Source: Blautia faecis (GTDB lineage: Bacteria > Bacillota > Clostridia > Lachnospirales > Lachnospiraceae). Taken from it: a DNA stretch of 64,000 bases. The stretch is from assembly GCF_020554845.1 (NCBI RefSeq), contig NZ_JAJCIA010000011.1:35208-99207 (forward strand), in the 5' to 3' direction. Made by a program: the position numbers and the translations under genes. Positions 8,018 through 16,576 of the stretch are shown piece by piece. Below the pieces are notes generated by a model that saw only the letters and a program-made list of their open reading frames with translations, had not been told where the DNA came from and did no database searches. How positions within the stretch are numbered: position 1 is the first letter of the stretch; every line of letters begins with the position of its first letter.

Positions 8018-10204
8018 ATGAAACTGGATTTATCAAAGAACTGGAATATTTTACAGGATGTACATGATACGTGTGAGCAGCTTGGCCTGCCAGAACGTGA
8101 GGATTTTATGACACTGCAGGGGCCACAAATTTCAGAATGGGAGCCACTGCCAGAATTAAAGCACCTACAGCTCCTTTTTTCGGAGCATCCGTACTGGGGA
8201 AGAGAACTGCGATATTTTAATGATGCCCCATGGTGGTATAAAAAAGAGTTTGAACTGGCACTTGGAGCAGAAGAACATATAGAACTTTGTTTTACAAATG
8301 TGGATTATTACTGCAAAGTTTGGCTGAATGGTGTATACCTTGGTAGTCATGAAGGATATTCAGCTCCATTTTCTTTTTCACTAGACGAGGCAGTACAGAG
8401 AAACGGAAAGAACCGACTGATCGTAAAAGTCTGGTCACCATGGGATGACGAGGTTGCAGCAAACCGACAGGAACGGCGTACCTTTTTAATCTACCGAAAT
8501 ATGGTAAAAGGTACTTATGAGCATTCTGACACGTTCATTCAAAGAGATGTAAATCCGGTCGGCATTTATGGAAGCGTCAGCCTGAAAATACAAAAGGGAG
8601 CTGGCTTTGCAGAAAACCCGGAATTTTCTTATCAGCTGGATGATACGCTGGAGAATGCCAGTCTGCATTTGAAAGTTAAGATAAAGAATCTGGAAACTGC
8701 GTCTTTGAAGTGGAGTATTACAGACTGCTTTACCGGAGCAGTAGTCTTTTTAAAGAATGAGGATCTGGTCGGCACACAGTCATGCAATGACCCTGAACCG
8801 ACCGTTGCCAGCCTGGATGGAATACTCTCTCATGTCCGTCTCTGGAATACATGGGATAAAGGAACGCCTTTTGTCTACCGGGTAAAAGTTGCTCTCTGTG
8901 CAAAAGATGGCTCAGTAATGGAATCTTACGAGGAGACAACTGGTTTCCGGAAAATTGAGATGCATCGCACACCGGAAATGACAAAATTTATTTTAAATGG
9001 AAAAGATTTCTACATGAGAGGAACAGCCTATTTTCCAGATGCATATGTTTCTGCAATGAACGAAGAACGTTATCGCAGAGACTTGCTGCAAATAAAAAAC
9101 AGCGGCTTTAATATGCTTCGTGTACACGTACACGTAGACCTTCCAGTTTTCTATGAGCTATGTGATGAACTTGGCCTTGGAATTATGCATGATTCTGAAT
9201 ATAACTGGATGCATCCGGTGGACGAAGCATTTGCAGACCGTTTTATCCATATTTACCTGGAAACTGTCGATATGCTAAAAAAACATCCTTCTCTGTTTTG
9301 CTGGATCTGCATGAATGAACCAGGTAATCTTACATTAAATCCAACTCCGGATATGGATCGGGCTGACTGTGATGCAATGAAGGTAAGCCCAGGTCCAAAG
9401 CTGTTTGCAGCAGTATGCGAGCATGATCCAAGTCGTCCGGTCATTAAAGGTTCCTTCTGCGTAAATGATCCAGACAGCGGAGACAGTCATAACTATACCG
9501 GTTCACTGGACGGTGCAGAGGGGCATTACAGTGATATCTATGGAACAACAGAAAAAATGAATACAGAGTTCGGCTTTGATGCACCGCCATGTATCGATAA
9601 CCTGAAAAAAATGCCACCCGTTTACCGCCGTTTACAGCCAATACTGGAAAATTTGGATTCAATCGGACAGTATCAATATTATTTACTGAAATATTTTATT
9701 GAACATTACCGTATGCAGAAGTATAAACCAAACGCAGGCTATGTACAGTTCTTATTTAATGATATGTGTCCGCAAACATTTTACGGAATTTATGATTACT
9801 GGGGGCTTCCGAAAAAGGGTCTGCAGGCTGTGCTGGAAAGCAATATGCCAATTGGAATATTTTTAAAATTTAAAGACAAGCTGGATGCAATTTATGCAGT
9901 AAACGATTACAGTTATCCGCTTGGAACCTGCCAGGTAGGCTACAGCATTACTGACGAAACAGGCAAAGTAGTAGCTGAGGATGTGAAAAGCATTGTCATA
10001 GCAGAGGATTCTCTCACAAAGCTCTGGGATTTTGACGGAACGATTCACAGTGGAAACGTCTATAATGTTGCACTGTGGATAGAGCAGGATGGAAAGCTTC
10101 TGGCCAGAAACGAATACCATGATGTATTTTATATGCCAGAGCATACACCTGGCCATCCGGTTCATATGAGCCATGAAACTGGATGCAGAATTTACTGGGC
10201 GTAA
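8018..10204 (+). CDS. GH2-family beta-glycosidase
   Basis: Cytoplasmic glycoside hydrolase of 728 residues without signal peptide, starting after AGGAGG. The N-terminal sugar-binding domain (about 60-190, with WLNGVYLGSHEGYSAPF) and an Ig-like domain precede a TIM barrel from about 320. The GH2 catalytic pair is visible: acid/base E434 in CWICMNEPG and nucleophile E517 in NTEFGFD. Family activities include beta-galactosidase, beta-glucuronidase and beta-mannosidase. It lacks the large C-terminal domains of LacZ, and I cannot choose a substrate. As the last gene of the importer operon it should hydrolyse the imported glycoside. Confidence 0.88.
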   Translation: MKLDLSKNWNILQDVHDTCEQLGLPEREDFMTLQGPQISEWEPLPELKHLQLLFSEHPYWGRELRYFNDAPWWYKKEFELALGAEEHIELCFTNVDYYCKVWLNGVYLGSHEGYSAPFSFSLDEAVQRNGKNRLIVKVWSPWDDEVAANRQERRTFLIYRNMVKGTYEHSDTFIQRDVNPVGIYGSVSLKIQKGAGFAENPEFSYQLDDTLENASLHLKVKIKNLETASLKWSITDCFTGAVVFLKNEDLVGTQSCNDPEPTVASLDGILSHVRLWNTWDKGTPFVYRVKVALCAKDGSVMESYEETTGFRKIEMHRTPEMTKFILNGKDFYMRGTAYFPDAYVSAMNEERYRRDLLQIKNSGFNMLRVHVHVDLPVFYELCDELGLGIMHDSEYNWMHPVDEAFADRFIHIYLETVDMLKKHPSLFCWICMNEPGNLTLNPTPDMDRADCDAMKVSPGPKLFAAVCEHDPSRPVIKGSFCVNDPDSGDSHNYTGSLDGAEGHYSDIYGTTEKMNTEFGFDAPPCIDNLKKMPPVYRRLQPILENLDSIGQYQYYLLKYFIEHYRMQKYKPNAGYVQFLFNDMCPQTFYGIYDYWGLPKKGLQAVLESNMPIGIFLKFKDKLDAIYAVNDYSYPLGTCQVGYSITDETGKVVAEDVKSIVIAEDSLTKLWDFDGTIHSGNVYNVALWIEQDGKLLARNEYHDVFYMPEHTPGHPVHMSHETGCRIYWA

Positions 10205-10229
10205 TGATGGAACGTAACGTGGTATAGGG

Positions 10230-10280
10230 AAAAAGGGGATGTGAAAAAACTCGATTGAGTTTTTTCGCATCTCCCTTTTT
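10230..10280 (+). terminator. Terminator after the GH2 operon
   Basis: Long stem AAAAAGGGGATG with GAAAAAACTC pairing through a GATT loop with GAGTTTTTTC and CATCTCCCTTTTT. Both arms end in A/T tracts, so it could work on both strands. Confidence 0.85.
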
Positions 10281-10361
10281 GTACCTGTTGTGTATAAATG
10301 ATTGAAATCATGCGCAAAGAAAGCGCACTTCCCCTACCCCATAGAAATTCTTTTTTTGAAT

Positions 10362-11005
10362 CTATGCGGCAGTTCTGTTTCTCATCTTTTTTTTCTGATA
10401 TTTATATAGATTGTGGCCTATCGCCACAAGTAAAACTTCCAGTTTGACTGAATGAATACCTCTTCGGACAATTCTCTTGTACCAACGGTCGTTTTTCATA
10501 ATTCCGAAAGTGCCTTCTGCTTGTATCGAACGGTTCATTCGTAATAATGCACCGTGGATACTTTCTAGGTTTTCGATTACTTCCTGATGCATGGAAGTTA
10601 ATTCCTGATTGATCCGAACGGTTCGATTCTTATCTGTCTTCTTACATTTCTCTGCATATGGACATCCACTACAGTCTTCGCATTCATACAATTCTTCCTT
10701 ACGTCCGTATTGATTTCCCCTCACATTTTTTCTGTATAAAAAATGGAATGCTTTATCGTTAGGACATCTCATGACACCTTGCTCATCAATTCTGAAGTTA
10801 ACTGCACGAAATGGATCTTCATGATATTTCTCATCTTTAGTTTCCTTTTTAAACATTGGAAATTTCATGTACTTTTCAATTCCGTTCTGTTCACAGAAAA
10901 TATAATTGTTGTATGAGCCATATCCAGCATCTGCCACAGGATATTTGGGATAGAATCCATAAGTTTGTTTGAAGTGCTCCATCAAAGGAACGAAACAATC
11001 CATTT
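10362..11005 (-). pseudogene. IS1182-type transposase remnant
   Basis: C-terminal part of a DDE transposase of the IS1182 group: YPVADAGYGSYNNYIF, the zinc-binding-like CEDCSGCPYAEKC segment and the final LLVAIGHNLYKYQKK are typical. Roughly the first half of the protein, including the first catalytic Asp, is missing. The frame stays open to 11120, but those 39 leading codons are antisense to another gene, so the homology stops near 11005. The element end should lie near 10330, and the other end was lost. It cannot transpose on its own. Confidence 0.8.
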
Positions 11006-11349
11006 GAAACAAGGGAAGCTGCGGAATGGTACAAAGATAATAAAGAGACTGCGGATTTGCAAAGAGATTTGGATGAACAAGGAATAGGTGATCTAATAGA
11101 AGATGACACAGAAGAGGCAAATTTTCAGGCTGTGTATAATGGGGAGGGGAGTATTACGAAATAGAATGTATTGATATTTCTGGATTGGAAGAAGATGCAG
11201 AAGTGCATCTTAAAAATGGAGATGAAATTGAAGTTAAAGAGATAATAGATATATTGGAAAAGAGGAAAAATAGTAAGGCAGACAAAGAGTTCGAGGAGGA
11301 ACTAGACAATTGCTTGTTAAGGAATGTGAAAGGCTATACGATTAGTTAA
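11006..11349 (+). pseudogene. 3' remnant of an unknown gene, frameshifted
   Basis: Plus-strand coding sequence cut by the transposase remnant. The first frame reads ETREAAEWYKDNKETADLQR onwards and stops at 11162-11164; the adjacent frame reads YYEIECIDISGLEEDAEVHL onwards to TIS and stops at 11347-11349. The second frame has no good start or ribosome site, so I infer one original gene with a frameshift near 11140, in the run of Gs. The product was acidic and soluble. The family is not recognised. Confidence 0.5.
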
Positions 11350-11389
11350 GTTAATTACAGATCAAGAGAAGTTATGTTCAATTACTACT

Positions 11390-11428
11390 GGGGATGTCGA
11401 AATGAGGTATTAATCGACATCCCCTTTT
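11390..11428 (+). terminator. Terminator after the broken gene
   Basis: Perfect GGGGATGTCGA / TCGACATCCCC stem followed by TTTT. It supports the view that a real plus-strand gene ended just upstream. Confidence 0.7.
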
Positions 11429-11484
11429 GGGGTGCTAGAACAAATGAAGAATTCTAAAATTTATGAATGGAATTGACTAAGAAG

Positions 11485-11513
11485 TTGAAAGTATAGACAT
11501 TAAATGATATAAT
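11485..11513 (+). promoter_or_regulatory. Promoter of the phd/parE-like pair
   Basis: TTGAAA (11485-11490), a 17-base spacer and TATAAT (11508-11513), about 30 bases upstream of the antitoxin start. Confidence 0.6.
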
Positions 11514-11543
11514 TTTCATATATAACAACAGGAGGTGCGTATT

Positions 11544-11822
11544 ATGTTTGCTATGCAGGAAACTATCAGACCATCGGCGGATTTAAGAAATCATTATAAT
11601 GAAATCTCAAAGCAGTGCCGTGAGGGAAAAGAAGCTGTTATCATAACTGTAAATGGAAGAGGTGATACGGTGTCTTTGTCCTATGAAGAGTATAAGAATA
11701 TGAAATCAAGAATCGAATTGCTTGAAGTCCTTGCTGAAGCTGAAGACGATGTAAAGAATGGTCGTGTTGCGCCGATCAGTGAAACCTTTGATGATTTACG
11801 TGCTATGCTGCAGGAGGGCTGA
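11544..11822 (+). CDS. Phd/YefM-family antitoxin
   Basis: Antitoxin of 92 residues. The N-terminal half has the Phd/YefM fold signature (IRPSADLRNHYNEISKQCRE, VIITVNGRGDTVSLSYEEY); the acidic C-terminus would wrap the toxin. ATG at 11544 is chosen because AGGAGG lies at 11530-11535; a GTG at 11535 would overlap that site. The stop codon lies only 2 bases before the toxin start. Antitoxins of this family also repress their own promoter. Confidence 0.88.
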   Translation: MFAMQETIRPSADLRNHYNEISKQCREGKEAVIITVNGRGDTVSLSYEEYKNMKSRIELLEVLAEAEDDVKNGRVAPISETFDDLRAMLQEG

Positions 11823-11824
11823 GT

Positions 11825-12142
11825 TTGAAATACAATGTTGTTCGTACTGATACCGCAGATGCTGGTCTGCGAAAGATTGTATTATATATTGCACAAAATT
11901 TCGGCAATGATGTGGCATTGAAAAAGTTAGACGAAATAGAAGATCGTATACGACAGCTGGGAGAAAATCCAGATCTTGGAATTGATCCAAGATACCTGGT
12001 ATTAAAGCGTCAGGGCTATAAGGTATTGATTCTTGAAAAAGACCTTGTATTTTATAAAGTTAATGAAGCCCGAAAGGAAGTTATTATATATGCTGTCGTA
12101 GACCAGAGACAGGATTATTTGAACATTATCCGAGGGCTGTGA
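11825..12142 (+). CDS. ParE/RelE-family toxin
   Basis: Toxin of 105 residues beginning with TTG at 11825, after GGAGG at 11815; the antitoxin stop is 2 bases upstream, so translation is coupled. The sequence has the RelE/ParE fold: an N-terminal helical pair (TADAGLRKIVLYIAQNFG, LDEIEDRIRQLGENPDLG) followed by strands GYKVLILEKDLVFYKVNEA and EVIIYAVVDQRQDY. RelE members cut mRNA on the ribosome and ParE members poison gyrase; the sequence alone does not decide which. It is the last complete gene before the tRNA end of the island. Confidence 0.88.
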   Translation: MKYNVVRTDTADAGLRKIVLYIAQNFGNDVALKKLDEIEDRIRQLGENPDLGIDPRYLVLKRQGYKVLILEKDLVFYKVNEARKEVIIYAVVDQRQDYLNIIRGL

Positions 12143-12613
12143 GGCAAACGCCGAAATATAACTGACCAAGTAAGTCAATTAAGGTTCGCCTTCGGACAGA
12201 AGAATAAGCGGTGGGAGTACTAAAATGGATTTGTGCACTTGAAGCGTGGAAACTGTCTTGATTATGAGGCGAAAATATCACAAAAGTAAACATAATTTTT
12301 TGTGCAAAAGGTAGAAAAAGTAGAATTTTGTCGATTTTTAGCCGATTTTCTTCATTTTTCCTGTTTTCAGTACCTTTTGGCAGCAACGTCATTTTAAATT
12401 GACCTATAATCGATCCCAAATTGACCTATCACATCTGAAAACCACCGAAAATGTAGTAAAAATCAGTAAGCCAAATAAGGAAAAAATCACCTTTCAGAGC
12501 CACGAAAAAGCGTTTCAGAAAAAATTTTAAAAGTCCCGCAAAGCCAGTAAATACGCGGCTTCCGGAAATTTCATAATACGAAAAAAGCACCTCATCTGAG
12601 GTGCTCCACTTAG
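12143..12613. other. Gap between toxin gene and tRNA, no clear gene
   Basis: About 470 bases without a supported gene. AAATTGACCTAT occurs at 12396-12407 and 12418-12429, 22 bases apart, matching the copy at 96-107 in the same orientation. Repeats like this near both ends fit recombinase arm sites, or multiple end repeats of an IS21-type element; neither can be proved here. An open minus frame (12126-12419) has no ribosome site or recognisable family. No integrase is present where one would be expected. Confidence 0.4.
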
Positions 12614-12685
12614 CAGGGCTACAAGGATTCGAACCTTGAAATGACGGAGTCAGAGTCCGTTGCCTTACCATTTGGCGATAGCCCT
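12614..12685 (-). tRNA. tRNA-Gln (anticodon CTG)
   Basis: Read on the minus strand: acceptor AGGGCTA/TAGCCCT, D arm GCC...GGC, anticodon stem ACGGA/TCCGT around CTCTGAC (anticodon CTG), T arm CAAGG-TTCGAAT-CCTTG and discriminator G. The length is 72 bases and CCA is not encoded. The 3' half is duplicated at 1-39. Confidence 0.93.
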
Positions 12686-12726
12686 ATGCGCTTTAGCAAG
12701 TTGTTTTCTCGCTTGCGACATGTTGT

Positions 12727-12756
12727 ATTATATATCAACACCCATATAAAAGTCAA
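12727..12756 (-). promoter_or_regulatory. Promoter of tRNA-Gln
   Basis: On the minus strand TTGACT (12751-12756), an 18-base spacer and TATAAT (12727-12732), about 40 bases upstream of the tRNA 5' end. Confidence 0.6.
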
Positions 12757-13120
12757 CCCCCTTTTTTCAAATTTTTTAAAAAAATTTATTCAATTCGTGC
12801 AAAGCCTTGATTTTACTGGAAAAAATTAAGATTTCCAGTGCCTTTTCCCTGTGCATTTCTGGATGAATGTGTTATAATCAAGCAAAATATACGGAATCGC
12901 ATAGGTCGCTGGCGGGAAGCTTTTGGAGTTTTTTTTCAGACACACTCTAAGGTAGTAGTGCCAGAAACTTTTTTACTTTATAGGAAATTACTTCGCTTTG
13001 TTCCTGTGAATTTATGGTTACCGTATAAAATTTTTATAATTAAACAGCCTGTCTGGAGCCTGTTTAAAATTATTCAGGTAATTGAGTCTCAGACTGGCCT
13101 CATTAATAAGGAGAATAAAC
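12757..13120. other. pncB upstream region, repeat-like fragments
   Basis: No gene seen. The region holds TTTTTTTCAGACACACTCTAA (12930-12950) and GGAGCCTGTTTAAAAT (13055-13070), which resemble the ends of the palindromic repeat family in inverted order; this may be a badly decayed or internally replaced copy. No NAD-related riboswitch was recognised. Confidence 0.3.
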
Positions 13121-14596
13121 ATGAGAGCAAATAACCTGACTCTGCTCACGGATCTCTATGAACTTACCATGATGCAGGGGTATTTTAAGAACCCAACTGA
13201 CCAGACTGTCGTATTCGACATGTTTTACCGTGATAACCCATGCGGAGGCGGTTTTGCTATCTGTGCAGGACTGGAGCAGGTAATTGAATATATTGAGAAT
13301 CTGAGATTTACAGACGCAGATATTGAGTATCTGCGCAGCCTTTCCATATTTGAAGAGGATTTCCTGGAATATCTCAGTTCTTTCCATTTCACCGGAGATA
13401 TTTATGCCATCCCGGAGGGGACTGTTATTTTCCCAAGAGAGCCAATGGTGAAAGTGGTAGCACCGATTATGGAAGCTCAGCTTGTGGAAACTGCGATTTT
13501 GAACATTATGAACCATCAGAGCCTGATCGCTACTAAGGCGGCCCGTGTCTGCTATGCAGCGAAGGGAGATGGAATCATGGAGTTCGGTCTTCGTCGTGCC
13601 CAGGGACCGGATGCCGGTATTTTTGGAGCTCGTGCAGCTGTGATCGGTGGTTGTGTCGGAACCTCCTGTGTGCTGACCGGTCAGATGTTTGACGTGCCGG
13701 TACTTGGAACCCATGCACATTCCTGGATCATGAGCTTCCCGGATGAGTATACTGCGTTTAAGACATATGCAAGAATGTATCCTGAGGCATGCATCCTTCT
13801 GGTAGATACTTATGATGTGCTGAAATCTGGTGTTCCCAATGCAATCCGCGTATTTGAGGAAATGCGTGAGGAGGGAATCCAGCTGAAAAAATATGGTATC
13901 CGTATTGACAGCGGTGACCTTGCTTATCTTTCCAAGGAAGCATATAAGATGCTGGCTGCAGCCGGATTTGATGACGCTACCATTTCCGCTTCCAGTGACC
14001 TTGATGAGTATCTCATCGAGAGCCTGAAAGCACAGGATGCTAAGATTAATTCCTGGGGCGTTGGAACACGTCTGATCACTTCCAATGATAATCCGGCATT
14101 TGGTGGTGTATACAAGCTGGCGGCAGTGAAAAATCCTGAGACAGGTGAATTTGTTCCGAAGATCAAGCTTTCTGAGAACACAGCTAAGGTAACAAACCCT
14201 GGAAATAAGACAGTATATCGTATTTACAGCAAGTCCACAGGCAAGATTAAAGCTGATTTGATCTGTCTTGCTGACGAGAAGCTGAACCCAGATGAAACTA
14301 TGGTAGTATTTGACCCGGTTGACACCTGGAAGAAGACCAAGATCCTGGGTGGTACCTATGAGGTTCGTGAACTTCTGGTTCCAGTTATTAAAGAAGGAAA
14401 ACGTGTCTACACATCTCCATCCGTCATGGAGCTTCGCGCAATCTGCCAGCAGGAGCAGAGCACTCTCTGGGATGAGTCCAGACGATTCTCCAACCCGCAG
14501 AAGGTTTACGTGGATCTTTCCCCGAAGCTTTATCAGGTGAAAAAAGAGCTGATCGAGGAGATGAGCCGTAAGGATCTGGAGTTTGAGGAAGAATAA
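13121..14596 (+). CDS. pncB: Nicotinate phosphoribosyltransferase
   Basis: Enzyme of 491 residues making nicotinate mononucleotide from nicotinate and PRPP, the entry step of NAD salvage. Family landmarks: LTDLYELTMMQGYF at the start, FDMFYRDNPCGGGFAI, GLRRAQGPDAG, the GTHAHSWIMSF segment with the catalytic His, and GIRIDSGDLAYLSKEA. The ATG at 13121 follows AAGGAG at the right distance; an upstream in-frame start at 13082 has no ribosome site and adds only 13 unlikely residues. It is monocistronic and ends at a hairpin. A 541-codon open frame on the opposite strand is an artefact of this conserved gene. Confidence 0.95.
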   Translation: MRANNLTLLTDLYELTMMQGYFKNPTDQTVVFDMFYRDNPCGGGFAICAGLEQVIEYIENLRFTDADIEYLRSLSIFEEDFLEYLSSFHFTGDIYAIPEGTVIFPREPMVKVVAPIMEAQLVETAILNIMNHQSLIATKAARVCYAAKGDGIMEFGLRRAQGPDAGIFGARAAVIGGCVGTSCVLTGQMFDVPVLGTHAHSWIMSFPDEYTAFKTYARMYPEACILLVDTYDVLKSGVPNAIRVFEEMREEGIQLKKYGIRIDSGDLAYLSKEAYKMLAAAGFDDATISASSDLDEYLIESLKAQDAKINSWGVGTRLITSNDNPAFGGVYKLAAVKNPETGEFVPKIKLSENTAKVTNPGNKTVYRIYSKSTGKIKADLICLADEKLNPDETMVVFDPVDTWKKTKILGGTYEVRELLVPVIKEGKRVYTSPSVMELRAICQQEQSTLWDESRRFSNPQKVYVDLSPKLYQVKKELIEEMSRKDLEFEEE

Positions 14597-14626
14597 ATTA
14601 GTAAGAACAACAAAATATAAATAAAG

Positions 14627-14668
14627 CGGCATACCCTCTATCGTTTTGTTAGAGGGTAGTGTTGTTTC
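14627..14668 (+). terminator. Terminator after pncB
   Basis: ATACCCTCTA pairs with TAGAGGGTA across a short loop, followed by an interrupted T tract. Confidence 0.6.
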
Positions 14669-14687
14669 TTGATATGGGAAGGTTTTT

Positions 14688-15205
14688 ATGGAAAAGAGTT
14701 TAAGAGTAGCAATCGTGGATGATCTCACCGAGGACTCCCAGCGGCTGGCGGATTATCTGGAGCAGTTCCAGAGGGAGCACAATATGGAGATCAAAATGGA
14801 CGTGTACAACGCCAGCTTTGAATTTCTGGAAAAATATCACGGCAACTACGATGTTATTTTTCTGGATATCGAGATGCCGGGAAGCGACGGCCTGGAGGTT
14901 GCCAGAGAAATCCGAACCAAGGATGAAGCTGTTGGAATCATCTTTGTCACCGGAATGGCGAAATATGCAGTGGAGGGCTATGCCGTCCACGCCATTGATT
15001 TCATTGTAAAGCCTGTGGGCTATTACAATTTTGCGGTAAAACTGGAAAAAGCCATCCAGTTTTTCCGGAAACGTCAGACCAAGGAAATTCTGATCAACGG
15101 GAAAGATGGAATCCACCGCATTGCAGCAGCCTATGTGTATTATATAGAAAAGTCCAGGGATGACCTGCTGTTTCACACGGTGCAGGGGGATTTCCAGATG
15201 CGGGG
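14688..15205 (+). pseudogene. LytTR-family response regulator, truncated by fusion
   Basis: The receiver domain is complete: D11-D12, phospho-acceptor D60 (VIFLDIEMPG), and the K in FIVKPVGYYNF. The LytTR DNA-binding domain starts (KEILINGKDGIHRI, VYYIEKSRDDLLFHTVQGDF) but loses homology after MRGS near 15205. The open frame continues to 15278 with Cys/Arg/Trp-rich nonsense, because the DNA from there is the inside of a kinase gene in another frame. About 80 residues of the LytTR domain are missing, so DNA binding should be lost. Confidence 0.75.
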
Positions 15206-16444
15206 CAGTATTTTCCGCTGCGTGCGGCGGCGGTACTGGTACAGCTGCTTTTGTCCTGGGGATGGTGCAGATTGCTGACGCCTTATGGCAATGAAACGTT
15301 TATGCTGCCCTATGTGTTTGTTTATATAGGATATGCGCTGGCTGTGGGGCTGGCAATCTGGCTGGCTTTTGACGCGGCGTGGCTGGAAATTGTGTTTGTT
15401 GTAGCGGCAGGTTATGCTACCGAGCATATGTGTTTCGCGTTGTCCAGAATGGGACTTTATCTGCTGAATCTTCCATATGAAACTTCGCCGGAGCATCTGG
15501 GACATGCGCTGGTCACCAGATTCGGTATTTTCCCGCTGGCAGCTCTGGCAATTTATTTCCTGGCGGTAAAAGGAAACAAAAAGAAAACGGAATTTGGCAA
15601 TGGGGATCTGCGGATCGCAGCACTGGCAGCCATACTTATGTTAACTGCCATCACCATAAGCGTGTACTGGTCTTATGACCATAGCCTGGATGGAACGAAA
15701 ATTGGAGGAATGATCTGCCCGGCTTACAGTTTCATTTGCAGTGCCTTTGTTCTGGTTCTGTTTTACCGGGTACTTTGGGAAAACAGCATGAAGCGTGAGC
15801 ATGAAAAAATGGAGGAAATGCTGCGGATGGCGGATATTCAGCAGAAGAGCTCCAAGGAGGCCATTGACATTATCAACATCAAATGCCACGACCTGAAGCA
15901 CCAGCTCCGCGCCCTGGAGCGGGTGGAGGATGAGGAAACCAGGTCTGGTTATCTGAAAGAGATTACAGGAGCCATCTCCATTTACGATGCCACTTACAAT
16001 ACAGGCTGCCGCCCGCTGGACTATGTGTTGAGGGAAAAATCCCTTCTGTTCAATGAATACCAGGTGGAATTCAGCTGTATGGCAGAGGGAGAGTGCATTG
16101 ATTTCATGACTGCAGCAGATGTGTATGCGCTGTTTGGAAATGCGCTGGACAATGCATTGGAGTGCGTGCAGGAGGAAAAAGAGGAAGAGCGGTTTATCAG
16201 CCTTCATCTTACAAGACGGGGCGAGATGGTGATCGTGCATGTGGAGAACCGCTGCAGCCGGGAAGTCCAGTTTCAGGACGGGCTCCCGGTTACCCATAAA
16301 AAAGATAAAACCCGCCATGGTTTTGGCGTGAGAAGCATTGTGTATATTGCGGAAAAATATGATGGACAGGTGTTTATGAAGGCGGAGGACGGGAAGTATC
16401 TGCTGGATATTATGTTTTCGAGAAGTTCTCAGATTAGTAATTAG
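15206..16444 (+). pseudogene. GHKL sensor kinase (AgrC-like), N-terminus deleted
   Basis: The kinase frame is open through the fusion point and can be read as FPLRAAAVLVQLLLSWGW leading into the sequence after 15251, which is a TM helix of the sensor. About the first 40 residues expected for this family (see the intact relative at 19620) are absent. The rest is intact: several TM helices, the His in NIKCHDLKHQLRAL, N box FGNALDNALECV and RHGFGVRSI. A TTG at 15251 could give a protein of 397 residues, but it has no clear ribosome site. The normal order kinase-then-regulator is reversed here by the deletion or by a different original layout. Confidence 0.7.
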
Positions 16445-16490
16445 AGGGTGCCCTTAATCATTCCTGCAATTTGCATATTCTAATAAGGAG

Positions 16491-16533
16491 ACAGTCAGCA
16501 TTTGAAGAACTCATAAGTGCTGGCTGTTTTTTT
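16491..16533 (+). terminator. Terminator after the kinase remnant
   Basis: ACAGTCAGCA pairs with TGCTGGCTGT (one G-T pair) and is followed by TTTTTTT. Confidence 0.8.
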
Positions 16534-16576
16534 CGCAAAATAAGCCAAAATCTGTATTGGTACGAGCGTTTGGCAA

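Noticed and set aside
12126..12419. 97-codon minus frame between the toxin gene and tRNA
   Set aside because: No ribosome site, no recognisable family, overlaps the end repeats; kept only as an unexplained gap.
12757..13120. NAD-related riboswitch or niacin operator before pncB
   Set aside because: No recognisable conserved core; only repeat-like fragments are visible.
13103..14728. 541-codon open frame on the minus strand
   Set aside because: It lies entirely opposite pncB, whose family motifs are unambiguous. The antisense protein is Cys/His/Ile-rich without domains or ribosome site.
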